A model generated the notes under the pieces. The model worked only from the letters and a program-made list of their open reading frames with translations, did not search any database and had not been told where the DNA came from. DNA of 64,000 nucleotides from contig FLMG01002493.1 in the NCBI GenBank assembly GCA_900088475.1, positions 49,832 through 113,831 of the forward strand. The letters run 5' to 3'. Origin of the DNA: Hyphochytrium catenoides (taxonomy: Eukaryota; Sar; Hyphochytriomycetes; Hyphochytriales; Hyphochytriaceae). Shown here piece after piece: positions 1 to 12,437 of the stretch (position 1 is its first letter; each line of letters begins with the position of its first letter). The position numbers were made by a program, and so were the translations under genes.

Positions 1-380
1 CGAGTACTGGAAGGCCGATCACTAGAGAGAGACAATGCGATAATGGGAAATTGAGAATAGATAAGGGAGGGAATATGAGTTCGGACAGCCCATATTTGAT
101 GTTTTAGGTACGCTAGTTCGTGTCAGCTATGCTCTCCTCACTTACGGTCCCAAATTGTGCGTTCCTAGAACAGTCCATCCGAGCGGATACCCACCAAGTC
201 GATCTAACAACGTCACCAGGATGACGTACCGCCCAGCAGGTAGTTTATCTACATAGAAGAGACAGACACAAAACAAATGAAACTCAAAAGGTGGTTGAAC
301 TACGACAGTGGGTCAACGATGTTTTAGGATCGATTGCTGTGAAAGCACAGGGAAGAGGTGGCATTTGCTTTGTTTGCAGG
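1..380. other. Left edge, no gene recognised
   Basis: This stretch lies downstream of the stop codon of the minus-strand FAM13-like gene. I see no exon-like reading frame, tRNA-like fold or strong repeat in it. It probably holds the 3' UTR of that gene and the start of the next intergenic region. Confidence 0.4.
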
Positions 381-3300
381 TCATTCCTTACCCTTGACAC
401 CCATCAGAGAGCGAACCTTAACTTCTAATGGCTGTGGTACGTTGGCCCAATGCACACGGAACCTCCTCCTTCCCGCTGGAGCAACAGTCTGAGAGCCCAC
501 GACCTCATTGATGATCGCCTGAATATGAGAGGGACGAATAAAAGTTATCATGTATCAGCGGGAGAGGAGACGCGCCACCGAAGGAGAGCACGTGGAACAA
601 AGTATCAGACAGGGACCCGCGGGTCTGTCAAGGGATGGCTAAGAATAGTTGCAATAAATAGAGTACTAAGTGGACTGCAAGAACAAGCCTAGAAGAGGTA
701 AGATGGGGGGCTCGGCCACGAGAATGGGAGGTAAAGTGCTAGCTTCAAGGTACCCATAATAGAAAAGTTTACGTGAGCCTGAGCTAGTCATTGGAAGACG
801 GTATAAGAGGTCTATTTTGTTTCGCTTGAGCACCTTTTCCTTCTTCATAGCCTCCCGAAGTTTCTCCTCCGCTTGCGTGAACTGCATCTGGATTTGGCGC
901 TGTTTCTTCATCAGCGAAGCCGCGTCTTCCATCTGCGAGAAATGGGACTCAGGATATCATGTGGCAACTAGAGAGCTGCCTTATGCGAGGTGGGAAAGCT
1001 AAGTCCTAGTATGATGCTAATAAAAGAAGCGGCTGTGCTTATCAAGCAGCTATACTTATAAGGTGAAGCGATTGAAAGGTTAAGATGATATGACATGCGA
1101 AACCTTTTTCTGATCGGCTCTCCTTTGGGCTGCCTCCTGCTGAAGAAGCACACGTTGTCTTGCCTGCTCCTCCAATGTAAGCAGCTGTTCTTCTTTCCTC
1201 CTATATCGCTCGGCCTCAGCCTATCGAGCAGAAAGAAATACGACGGATACCGTTAAAGGCGGGATCCAAGACGTATAATGGAAGAAGGGGCCTCCGGGCT
1301 CAGGCAACAAAGGTGATTGAAGTGGTGTCAACGAGCCTTAAAACCGGCATTTTAAGGCCATTGACAAGAGCAAAGAAACACAGAGTGCCTCACCGCTTAC
1401 CAGCACTTGCTTCATCCTCTCCATCTCGATAGCTTCTTCTTCCCTTTGGATGTCCTCAACCGGCACACTGCTGACCAGTAACTCGGAGTTGGGTACAACC
1501 GCATCGAAGGTGCTCAAATACTCTGGAATAGCATCGCCTTCAAGAGAGCTCTGCCATCGAAAAATGCAAGGAAAAGAATGATGGGAGTTACGATGGCGAG
1601 AGAGGATGTTATCTACGTCTACATGCTGGTCTACTTCTGCAAATGACTCGACCCCACCTTGAGTGATGAAATGAAGCCTTTGCGTTCTTCTTGCTCTCGG
1701 GGCTTAGGAATGTCAGGAGATTTTAGGTAGGTGAGATCCTCATCGTCTTGACCCTCCGCATCTAACAATACGCGCAAGAGTTAGATACAGAGCCAGGTTG
1801 AGGTTACACAGAGTGATGAAAAGAAGAAAGCCTATCTACAGATAGACTCGTGTCCACCAGTACACAGAGAGCGATACTTCGCGGCCGTACTTGAAAGAGA
1901 GAAGAGATAGGTCTAGTTGCGGAACCTAGGCAGAATGATCAAAGTTTGAACGAGCCTCACCCAAGGATGTAATGACAATAGCCTCCGGTTTAAGGACCTC
2001 TAGCCTTGCGTTGATACTTCTCGTCTTATCCAAGAATCGCTCAGGGCTGAGGAAGCGTTCTCTCTTTGGGCCTGGTGACGACTTTGCGTCCGCGCCACTC
2101 TTTGCTATTGCGGCCACATGGTCCTCCTTCTGCTCTCCTACATCCGGTGTAGGAGCTGCTAAAGGACCCGTTGGTCTGCCGGAATCTTTAGATGGTCCGG
2201 ACAGAATTCTGGCCTCTACCTCGCCCCGGATTGGTAGCTTCTTCTTCCTCTTCTTTTTGGGATCTTTTGGTCCTTTCCCTTCTGAATCTCTTTCCTCCGC
2301 TATTTCACCTAGGTCCTCATGGACCTTTTCACTGACGTTCACGCTGTTCTCTTCTTTCGTTTTCTCAACTCCCTCGTCTGCTTCCCTCCGGTTGTTAACA
2401 AGCTGTCCATCGACCAGTGATGAATTCCCTCGAGGTACGGCGAGGGACATGCCTTCTTGTTGTTCTTCTCGATTTCCTGCTTGTTTGTCCCGATACACTT
2501 TGTCTTGATCGTTCTCTTCTTTGGGCGCAGCGCCGGCGTCCTCCCCTTCCTTCTTTTCTCCCTTAACCGCCTCAGCTCCTGCACCAATGTTTACATCCTT
2601 CTGCGGAGCTGTCGACTGAAGCCCCTGGCCATTTTCTGCGGAGTGGGGTCCAGAAAAAAAATTTGGCTTTAAGCCGTGTGGCTCCTTCCCCTCAGTCCCG
2701 CCCACAATCTTCTGTTCAAGCAACACGGCTTCTTTTTCTTCAGAGGTTTTTGCCTCGCTCAATGGTTCAGTTCCTACTTCTGTTGGCTTCCCTTCCGTTC
2801 GACTAGCTGCACTCTCCTGACTTTCTTGGTTCCCCATCACGGACGCTTGTCCTCCTCCTCGATCGCTTCTTCCTCCTAGACTCCTGCCCGCCACCTTTTC
2901 CTCTGGGTAGGTACCGTCGGTTCGGCTTACTCTTTCAAGTTTGTCTTCCTCCTTGCTGTCATTCTGGTACTGCTCCTCAGGCGCTGATTTCTCTTGCTCG
3001 ACTTGGTATTTATCGCCGGTCTTTTCATCTTTATCACTGATGGCACTTGCTGCATGCAATTCCTGTAGCTCTCTAGTTAAACCCGGTCCTGAATGAGCCA
3101 CCGGTAGGCGCGATGATTCTGCCAAACTTCTCTGATCCTCAGTCATATTTATTCTGCCTCCTGGTTGTACAGAGCCATTCCTAGGAGAATACTCCGCTGC
3201 CTTAGCCGCAACTAGCTCTACAGGTTTCAGGCCCTGTGTCGATTGCCCTAGGGAGGCCATTGCGAATAATGAGTGGGGGAGATGGTGAGAGCGCTAGATA

Positions 3301-6204
3301 CTGTCGAAGGGACTAGCAAAGACAGGGTCAACTCCAACATTTACATCCTCTACCTTGTTTTTCTTCAGTCCGATCTGTCTGAGGTACATACGAGACCGTC
3401 GACGTGTTACTGGGCTGGGTTGCGCTTGACTCTTTTCCTTCCTCGCTTCGTTCTGATAAAAAGCTCAGCTTTAGATGGACAAGCAGGGATGTAAACGCTG
3501 TCGAAGACGGGCAGACCGGCAAATTCAGAACGGAGACATCAAAGGTACAGGGTACTTACGCTTGCCAGATCCGTCCTGATGTATGGAGTCGTTAGAAGCG
3601 TTTGTCATCACCTTGCTTGGTCCTTCTTTGCTGGCTAAGTCAGTCTCCTTACGCTTCTCACTTGTGCTCCCAGCTGGAAGAAGGTTTGTAAGTAATCTAA
3701 GGAGACTAAGGAGAGACGGCGCTGGAAACAGCGAGAATCAAACAGGAACAGGTGTAGAGCCCTTTGTCAGAGTAACAATTGAAACTCAAATGGACGGCAC
3801 ATAGGAGGGCTCATACAATGGTAAGGGAATGAACGATGCATACAGAGAGACCTTGGCTGTCAGCGTGAGCTGAAGGACAACCGCTAGACACTTACAACTC
3901 TCAGGTCTCCGCGCTTTGGGGCTCTTAGCCGTGCCACTAGCCTCACCGTCCCCACCTCTCCCGTCACGCTCCGCGTCTTGTCCTTCTCTTAACCTGTCCA
4001 ACTGTCGTTGAATCTCCTCCATTCTTTCTGTCAGCTGCCTCTGTTGTAAGTACAAGGGCTTGATAGAGACTTTCTCCTCTTTAGAGGGCTCCCTGCCATT
4101 TGCAGTGTTGAAGTCCTAAATGTACAAAGTGACGTGAGAAAACAGGAGGTGGCCATGAAAAGATCAGAGGGGAGCCACGATCAAGGGGAAAACAACGATA
4201 AAAGTGAGACAAAGTGTATGTCAAGGGCAATAAGGACGGAATTACATTGGTAAGGCCATGTCATGTTACAGCAGAGCAAAAGCACTGATTAACCATGGGC
4301 AGGTAATACGTAATGGTCGCAAACCTACCGCTATCCACGTCTTTATGGCTGCTCGCACAACCTGTCTCTCTTTCTTGAGTTGTTGAAGAAGTTCTTCTAG
4401 CCCTTTAACGTCATACCTAGACGCCAGTAAGCCTCTTGCTTAATAATGTAACACCGCATTCTCGAGCTTGCCCTAGCTACCGGCCATGGCTCTTCCATAA
4501 GAAACTTTTATGTCCTTTAGTGTCAAATGCTTTTTGATACGTCTGTCTAGCCGCTCATGGTGGTTTCTTCTCATATATCTATATGATCAAGCTTACATTT
4601 CTCTTAGTGGAGCCTTAAGGGTGTCGGTTGGGGTTCCGTCGGGTGCCTTTGGCCCAGATGCGATGCCGGTCCTTGAGACCTCTGCGGAGAAATACAAGTG
4701 GGTCCCACGACCATAATGTGAGAAACAAGCAAAATGAGGAGCCACAAAATGTTAACCTTCAAAATCTGGAACGCCGAAGGTCGCTCGCTCATCGGACGCA
4801 AGGGTTCCTTTTATAGGGCTGACTTCCGGACGTGTTTCTCTCACACTCTCTGATGCAGTGTCTCCTCCAGCAGCCACCTTCTGTTCCTAGGTGAGGGAAT
4901 TAAAGAGATTTCTGTAAACCAAGGCACTAGATGACGACCCCCAATCTATCAACCCTTTCCTTTCTTGGAGCCCTATCTGGAGTTATGTGGACCATGGGAT
5001 GATGTCATTGTCGCTCTTCGTTCGTTGCTTCTCAGTCTTTCACTTCTCTATATACTACTTCTTACTCGTTCTAGCTCGCCAGGGTTGCTATGTCTGTTTG
5101 TCATCCCGTAGACTGGTCTTACCTCAGAACTTGAAGTGGTTATTTTCGACGTCAAGGGCGATAGGAGGACTTTTGACGCTTGCGCTGAAGGTAATCTCGA
5201 CCCCAACGCCTGCGAGATGGGAACAAGCGACTCGGCTCCTGCGGGTTCAGGTGGCATCGCAGCCCGCAGACTTTGTGCTGGAACCCCAGAAGTGGCTTGC
5301 AACTGGGCTTGGGAGGTAGCTGTCCCTGTCCTATCCTCACTGAACTGGAGATTGTTTGCCCGCTGCTGTTGTGTCTCATCTTTGTCGGCCATGGCAGATG
5401 ACGGTGTAGGAAGCTCCTTATCTCTTGGGGAGGATATAGGCGGGGTAGAGTCTTCATCCTGTACGACACTGGGACCCTTTACCATTTTCTTAGGCTTTGC
5501 CATGGGCGGCCGGACATTTGATGGCTGCGAAAGAGACATGCGTGGCTCGGTCTGCTTCTCTGGTGATGCAAGACTTCCATCTTCTCCGGCTCCATCGCCT
5601 GGCCCCTGTGTCTCAGACGCTCTGGGCTGAGACGATCCCGACAGGGATTGTTGAAGAGCTTCAACCTGACTGTTGAGCTCTCGTTGCTTGGTGTAGAGTT
5701 CCTTAATAGCCTTCTTGTCATTCTTATCTGGCTCGCGACCTTCTCGGACCGTAAACTCCTAAATCAGGCAAGATAGTGATAATGTGAGAGTCATTGGTCT
5801 GGAGGAGACAGAGATACTGCGCAAAGAGAACCCACACACAGTCCATCAACTATATCAGTGTAGAAAGAAGGGAGTTGGGACTTAAGAGACGACGTCTTGA
5901 AGGAGCAATGCAGCGCTCTCAAACATCCAGAAGAAGAATGTCAAGAATATTAGGTAGAACAGTGACTCATACCGCTATCCAATCTTTGATCTCGGCACGA
6001 ATGCGGTTCCTCTCTCTCTTGATCTCGTCAATCTTTGCTTTGACGGCGAATGGACTGATAGAGCACGAGCAGGACCCACAAGGAAGAGAGGAAGATTTGA
6101 GAATCATGAGCATACAGGCGTGTTCTTCTTACTCTGGAGGAGGTGACCTGCGTGCTCTCAGATTACCTTTCATCAGGAGTTCCGATTGTCCCTTTCTCTG
6201 CCAT
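381..6204 (-). CDS. Coiled-coil protein with two FAM13-like motifs
   Basis: I resolve 15 exons on the minus strand: 6204-6167, 6054-5973, 5758-5123, 4886-4757, 4681-4597, 4416-4329, 4115-3896, 3673-3560, 3452-3354, 3247-1961, 1761-1658, 1550-1401, 1220-1104, 932-834 and 518-381. All junctions keep phase and give about 1128 residues. The start ATG opens a 38-nt first exon (MAEKGTIG...). Two similar modules lie near residues 21-80 and 325-395. Each has a charged helix ending in W-I-A, then GREP-D/S-K and a K-x-LY segment (IKDWIAEFTVREGREPDK and IKTWIADFNTANGREPSK). They resemble the GRPVTK...KPLY region near the C-terminus of animal FAM13 proteins; this is motif recall, not a search. The rest is Ser/Glu/Lys-rich and probably disordered (exon 10 alone is 1287 nt). 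Residues about 1000-1085 form a predicted coiled coil. The tail ends in a basic patch followed by RVHWANVPQP. Function is unknown; a cytoskeletal or adaptor role is a guess. The last intron (833-519) is the least certain. Confidence 0.75.
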
Positions 6205-8300
6205 CGTTGATGCAATGGATGCCTCTTAGCATAGGATAGCTCCTGAATGAAGCAAAGGTTCAGTAGGAAGGTTCATTGCCTCGTTTCATAAGTAGCTCGT
6301 AAGCCAGCCGCTCGATCATTCAGCTGGCACCAGCCCGCTTCTCATCATTCGCGCCCTTCTCACGGAGCATCTCCTCATCCGCTCGCCCTGTATCCTCCCT
6401 CTAGTCAATCATCTCTGCCTCCGGATAGACTTCCAACGTGTGAGCTCTCTTCCTTCTGATGCCTTCTAGGAACTCTGGTCCGCTCCTCACCCTCTCAACC
6501 GCCATCCATCATCGATCATCCGCCTGGCTGTCCCTGCGACAAGCCGCCTCCTTCTGCTACAGGTAGTCCCGCTAAGAAGCCGATCTGACGGTTCGCTAGT
6601 TCCTTTGAAAGGTTTCCGAAACCTTGAAGCTGTCTATTATTACTTTTGAAACCTTGATTCCTTCCATAACTGAAACTTTATTAGTTTCCATCTGTTACCT
6701 TCCTCTGTCTTCTGACGCCGCTTCTGCGCTCCCATCTTCTTGGTGTCTCCAATGGCAGCAACAACAGCAGCATTCTGAAGGTTGCTTCTTATTACCGGCC
6801 ATAGAGATTGTATGGAGTCTGTTGCTGCATGGAGCTAACAAGAGCAATGATCTCCCAGTCGTCTGAGATCTCTGTCCTCGCCTTAGCAACCTGTTCATGT
6901 CACCTAGCTGTTCCAGCCTATAATATGGCTCGAGATAGGTTCTTGTTAAGGTCAAGGGGGCGTCAGAGTGGTACGGACGGCATCATCAAGGTCAAAGTGG
7001 GCGCCTAGAGAGGTACTGACGGTGATCAGGAGAAGGATGGGCAGAGCACTTTTCAGCTGACGTCGTGTCGCACTGATTACGGCCCATGCCTGCCGCTAAG
7101 TGATAGTGGTGACGCTTCTTGGTATCACGCTACCAGAACAATGGTCGGTCGGCAAAGGATGCCGTACATGGGCACCGATTGCTCCTCTTCATTGGTCTCT
7201 GGATTTACTTGACATACTAGCGAGAGGGCGAAGACTTGTGGGATCAAGATTGAGTAGCCCACTCTGGACCAACAACAATTATGCTCAAGATACCGCGAAG
7301 AAGTCATTCTATACCAGCGAGCACCCCATCAGTATCTTAACTTATCTAGGGCCCATCAAAAATCAGTACATGATGGCATACAGCAGCAGGCGTGACCTCT
7401 TTTGAAGCCTCCTTGCATTACTGAGGGCAGCGCGTCATTTTGTGGCAAAAGGGTCGTCATCTTTGTAGCTAAGTAGTATTTTTAACGTCGTCGTCCGTAT
7501 ACCTCTTGCCATGGGTTCTTGCTGAGGTCAACTGTGTGGCATTCCCTTGTATCAATAAGTTGTCCAGCTGCTAATAAGGTGACCGATCTGCGTCCTCTGG
7601 CACCTACTTCTTACTTAACGTTAGGACCCATATCTTCTCCTCCTCTCCAAGAACCTTTTCTCCTTGCAGCTTCGACTTCAGTGATCTATCCTCAGACTAC
7701 GCTTCCACTAGTTGTTTTCCGCGGGCAATGCAGCGTATAAAATCCAGTGAACTTATTATTAGAGGCCTTTGACGCTGCCCTTCCTTCTCGGTCCGATGCT
7801 CTTACTTCCGGTTTCCTTCCTTGGTCCAAAGCGCTCCCAGCAAAGGCTGGAATCAGCGCCATTCTGGTGGGACGTCTTCCCTTCTGCCAGGGACAGTCAG
7901 ATATTTTTCTGGGTGCGCAGGCGTCTCTTGGGCCCCAGACTCAGCCAGCCTCATACTAAGAATCCTCTCGATGATGCATCTTCAGAGCTCCAGAGATGCT
8001 TCTGACAACGTCACAGAGTCTCAAGGACAGATGGTGTTGCAACAATCTAGGCCTCTATTTTAGGTACGATGTCCGTAAATCTGGGCCACTAAAGGAGTAA
8101 TGTGTATGAGTACGTTGTATGGGGTTCGTATCAGCAAGCGATGGGTAGGGCGAGAATCCTTTTTTCAGTTTCTTCTTTCTGCTGGAGGTCTGAAACCCCA
8201 TAGTTATAACAGGCCCCCTTTAAATAAACGCGAAATCACCTTCCAAAAGTAGTTGTAAGCCTCCGAAACTATCAGAGTTCGCCATAACTTTAAAAACGGG

Positions 8301-8357
<57 letters not shown>

Positions 8358-8398
8358 GTCTCTCTCTCTCTGTCTCTCTCTCTCTTTCTCTTTCTCTT

Positions 8399-8434
<36 letters not shown>

Positions 8435-9081
8435 TTTCTCCTTCTCTCTCTCTTTCTCTCTCTCTTTCCCTCTCTCTTTCTCTCTCTCTTTCTCCCTCTC
8501 CCTCTCTCTGTCTTGTTCTCCCTTTCTCCCTCTCATTCTCTCTTTCTTTCTCCTTGCACTATGCTCTTTCTCACCTAATCCTCCACTCTCCCCTTTCCCT
8601 GATGTCTCCTTGCTTCCTGCCTCGCGCCTTCCTCGCTTCTGATTCGTTTGTTCGTCGCCTGAGGTGACCTGACAGACAAGAAGCAGGTAAAGGCTTTAGA
8701 AGAGCGGCGAGGAAGAACAGTCATCAAGTTGCTGATGCGCGCAAGAGGAGCGCCAAAGGAAGCGGGGGCGCGCTTCTGAGAGTGGTAGCTGCTTATGGCC
8801 CTCGTACTGCGCCGGTTGTCTGTACTTCAACCAGTGATACTCAGATCCCTCGCAGGTCTTCCTCGGCCTATTGTTGGCACCGTCACGACCAAGTATGGAA
8901 TGGCTTTCCTGCCTCTCCGTTTCTCAATGACCTACTCTCGTCCTCTGCTGAGCTCTCTCTGACCGTCGTGCATGGTGTCTCTCTCTGTCCGTTATGAACC
9001 CTTATCGAGGGCTTTACGACGCCGACGGACGAAGGTCTTAGTTCGGCAAACTCTTCTCATGCCGTGGCTCATAAAAGCGTT
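6205..9081. other. 2.9-kb intergenic region, no gene recognised
   Basis: This stretch separates the divergent FAM13-like gene and the cobalamin adenosyltransferase gene, so it should contain both promoters. Several open frames of 60-110 codons exist, but none has a recognisable domain, convincing splice partners or protein-like composition. The main structure is the CT-rich microsatellite at about 8307-8560. Confidence 0.5.
8307..8560. repeat. Pyrimidine-pure CT microsatellite
   Basis: About 250 bases are almost entirely C and T on the plus strand. The block starts as an uninterrupted (TC)n run of more than 40 bases. It then degrades through TCTG, TTTC and TCCC variants before fading out near 8560. 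On the minus strand it reads as an Arg/Glu-rich frame, which is a repeat artefact and not a protein. It lies about 500-750 bp upstream of the adenosyltransferase start codon. Confidence 0.9.
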
Positions 9082-10086
9082 ATGCTGCTTCTTGGTCGTA
9101 GGAGGATGAAGGTGTACACCAAAACTGGGGATAAAGGCACATCCCAACTCTATTCCGGAGAGAGGAGGAGGAAAGATGACAAGGTAAGGCTCCTTCTCAC
9201 GCAGGCAGCCACGGTGCTACATTGGAACAGCTCTAGGACTTTTGAAACGTTGAGCCTATGAGACACAAGCTTGATGTCCACTAGCGTTGATTGCCAGCTG
9301 ATTATCTATACTATTAAGGTTTTCAAAGCGCTAGGCGACACAGACGAGCTCAACGCCGCTATGGGCGTCGCTCGCGAGCATCTGACCTTCCAGGAGGGGA
9401 AGCTAGGAGAGAGACTTGAGATCATTCAATCACTTCTCTTTGACGTCGGGTAAGGCTCCACGATAAGAAGCGGTGACTTTAACAGAAAAGCAGTAAAGAT
9501 GCAGGCTAAGGGACAGCAATTTATGCCTTGCGTGGCACAGGTCATGCATTGCTACCCCTCATAGCTCCGCATCTGAGCGGAAGCTGAACCGCGTGGCTTT
9601 CCACCCGGCAAATGTGACTGATCTTGAGCAGTGGATTGACGAAATGGAGACAGAACTCCCGAGGCTTGTGAACTTTATCCTTCCGGTACCTATGTAACTC
9701 TCGTTTACACGGCAGTCTCCTCTGTATCCTTACCAGAGCTTGCTCATAGTCGGGTGGACTCTGCAGTGCTCACCTTCACTTGGCGCGCACAATTTGTCGG
9801 AGGGCAGAGAGACGAGTAATAGGATTGATAGAGGACAATGAGGTAGATCGAGTTGTGGGGATGTATCTGAACAGGTAAGTCATGGGTGCAGAGGAAGCAT
9901 GTCCGCGATATGCTCCTTCTGATTCCTTTTATCCTCTCCTACAGGCTTAGCGACTTCCTCTTTGTCGCTGCTCGCTATGCAGCGATGAAATCTGGGAACA
10001 CAGAAAAGATATGGAGAAAGACAGCGAGGAAAGAGGAAGGGTGCGTAGACAGTAAGGACGAGAATACAAAGAATGACAAAGAATGA
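9082..10086 (+). CDS. MMAB: Cob(I)alamin adenosyltransferase, PduO/MMAB type
   Basis: This enzyme transfers adenosyl from ATP to cob(I)alamin to make adenosylcobalamin, the cofactor of methylmalonyl-CoA mutase; it is mitochondrial in most eukaryotes. Five exons (9082-9183, 9319-9449, 9541-9685, 9750-9874, 9945-10086) keep phase and give 214 residues, normal for the family. Diagnostic segments are TKTGDKGTSQLYSGERRRK at the N-terminal ATP loop, GDTDELNAAMG, ATPHSS, WIDEMETELP, FILPSGG (formed across an exon junction), CRRAERRV and LSDFLFVAARY. The C-terminal tail after WRK is lysine- and acid-rich. Two in-frame ATGs are possible, at 9082 and 9106. The first adds MLLLGRRR, a short basic leader that could belong to a mitochondrial presequence. 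An additional 5' exon cannot be excluded. Confidence 0.93.
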
Positions 10087-10357
10087 AGGGTGCGGTGAAA
10101 GGACCTAGTCCTCCTTTAAAGAAGAATAAGAACTGATGATGTTTGGCTGGACCAATTTTCGTAGTTACATTGAGTGTGCTAACAAACCACATCACGTCTT
10201 GACCCTAAGTTAAAATGGCCTTGGTCACTGCAAATGTATAGAGTGCACGTGAAAGAGTTAATAGTCCGTCTGAGAGGTAGAGCACATAGAGGGGATGGGT
10301 AGGGCGGTAGATACTAGTACGACAAGAGCTGGCAGCTTGAACCAGTGGGCCAAAGAG

Positions 10358-12437
10358 CTAGAGCTCGCCGATCACAACGCATGGGGCGTGCTGCAGGTTA
10401 CCTAATGGCTCCAAGTTCGGGGCCTGAGTGCCGTATAGCCGCTTGATAACTTCACTAGCATGATTGATGAGGCGGGAGTTCAACCCATCCTCGTCATCGG
10501 TGGCCCTTTTGTCCTTCATTCTCTCTTCCTCGATCGCTCGTCCAGTCTGAAGTTTAACAAGGGTGAAGTTGCAACCAGTCGGAAAAGGGTTAAGTGGTAT
10601 ATTCTGTGGCAATGTTTGTGGGCGAGAGCAGCGAGTCAGAGACAGGCACTGACCATTAGCAAGCCAAAAGCTGCTCTCAAGCTTTCTGGGTTGTTGGACA
10701 GCGCTGCGGCAAAGTGTTTTCTTGCATTTTTCAAGTGCTCAAGGCTGCCAAGACTATAGTACACCTGAGGGTTGCCGTGTTAGACCAAGAAGTAGGATCC
10801 ATGTCCTGCCACCACGGGCACAAAGGACAGACTTGGTGTTTGGCCCTATCAGAAGGACTTCTCAGACCCTCACCTCTCCAAGCTCAATATGCGTATAAGG
10901 GTCGAGGGGATTTGCCATGACAAGCTCCTCCAAACAGAAAGCGGCAGAGCGATAATTTCCCATGGAAATATGGATTGCAGACAGCTCCTGCCACTGCAAC
11001 GACGACTTGTTAGCGGCGTTCCCAACCACATGTAAATCGGGCAGGTTCAGTGGAAGGGTACGCAGACGACAGAAAGGACCTATGGTGAGCGCTAGGGTGG
11101 AAGTCTAGAAGAGGGGACGACATCAAGGCCGGAGATCTAGGCCACAAGCGCACTACTGTTGCTCGACTCACCAATTGCGTATCGTTTGGAAACTGCTGCA
11201 GCGTCAGGTTGAGTAGTTTGATTGCGTCCAACTGCTTTCCCTGCGCTTCCAGTAGTGACACTTGGCGCTTCCTTACGAGCTGAGGCGTAGCGGAAATGGA
11301 AAGGAAGTGACATGGGCACAGACGATGAGGACCAATTCAGGACAGAGAGTTCGTCAGAAAATGACACTTCTCGCTTACCACGTTGAGCGGGTGTTCTCGC
11401 AGTATATCAGAGTAAATCTTCTCTGCTTCTGTGTACTTGCCTAAGAATTCCTGACTTTATGGTTAGCCCACTGAGATTCTTACACATCCGTCGAAGAGTG
11501 GCCCTTGTGATGGGGTATGGCTTTTAGCTTATGATACTCTAACGTGACAAGCCCCGTCGTACTATTCTCTCTTCCCTCTTTCATTTCCGGCCTCAAAGCT
11601 CCCAGCACTGCAAGGCCCCTCCACACCAGCGAATGCCTAATCTCACTCTTCACTTTGTCCACCCTAATGGTTCAGCCTTGCACCTCGCTAGCCATACCCG
11701 AGCTGTTTTACCTGCTTCATTCCGGACAACCTTGCTACGCGTATGCTTTTTGGAAACTTGGTAGTAAGCGCCTTCTCGGGTTAAGAATCATGAGCTTCTC
11801 CTTGACGATCAAGGACCATGTAAAAGAAACATTACCTGTAGACTTCGCTGTAATTAAGGAGAGATGGTCAGGCTTTCAGTGAGATAGGCGTAGCTCAAGA
11901 CAGTCGGGGACAGCACTGATAAGTATAGAAGTGGAGGAAGGGACTTGAGCGGACAATTTCAAGAAGGGGAGCAGGATAGATTACTACGGACTAAAACAGA
12001 AGGATCCAAAGGACAGAACGAGACACAGACAGAGAGTATATAGGAGAGGTCGCGCAGCAACGCTTACGTCTGCCAGCTTGAGATCGCCGACGTCGAGGGC
12101 GGCAATGAAAACCTGTTCGTGAATATTCCATACTACATACGAAAGGATTAGCACTGCAACGATGTGTCGCGACCCAGAAACTCAGCACAACGCACCATCG
12201 TCGCCCAGGCGCCTTTGATAGTTGTCCAATAAGACTTTTCCATACTTCGCCACCAGATCAGAGCGCCTAACCTGGAAGACAAGAGGTCATGATTCTGCGC
12301 TGCCGCTAAGTGTTAAGCTTTGACGACACCTTTTCTTTCCGAACATAAGCTAGAAGCTCCCATAGAGGGGTGAAAGCGATCTTGCCCCCAACTTCTACAG
12401 CAGCAACCAGCTCCTCGAGGCTCGTCGTGTTGGCCAT
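10358..12437 (-). CDS. EMC2: ER membrane complex subunit 2 (EMC2), TPR protein
   Basis: EMC2 is the cytosolic TPR subunit of the ER membrane complex, which inserts transmembrane segments into the ER. Ten exons keep phase: 12437-12330, 12271-12196, 12132-12068, 11847-11836, 11774-11712, 11450-11379, 11279-11172, 10993-10874, 10764-10654, 10546-10358. They give 307 residues, against 297 in human. Recognisable family segments are WNIHEQVFIAALD, FPKSIRVARLSGM, KYTEAEKIYSDIL, RKRQVSLLEAQGKQLDAI, MGNYRSAAFCLEELVMANP and HLKNARKHFAAAL. Together they form the expected TPR array. Exon 4 is a 12-nt microexon coding RSLQ, and the following acceptor (CCCGAG) is weak but gives the conserved spacing. The C-terminal 62 residues diverge from animal EMC2. 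Confidence 0.9.

Noticed and set aside
1972..2508. 178-codon plus-strand open frame
   Set aside because: It is antisense to exon 10 of the FAM13-like gene, whose minus-strand frame joins in phase with exons on both sides.
8204..8536. Minus-strand frame of Arg/Glu repeats
   Set aside because: It is the translation of the CT microsatellite, not a protein.
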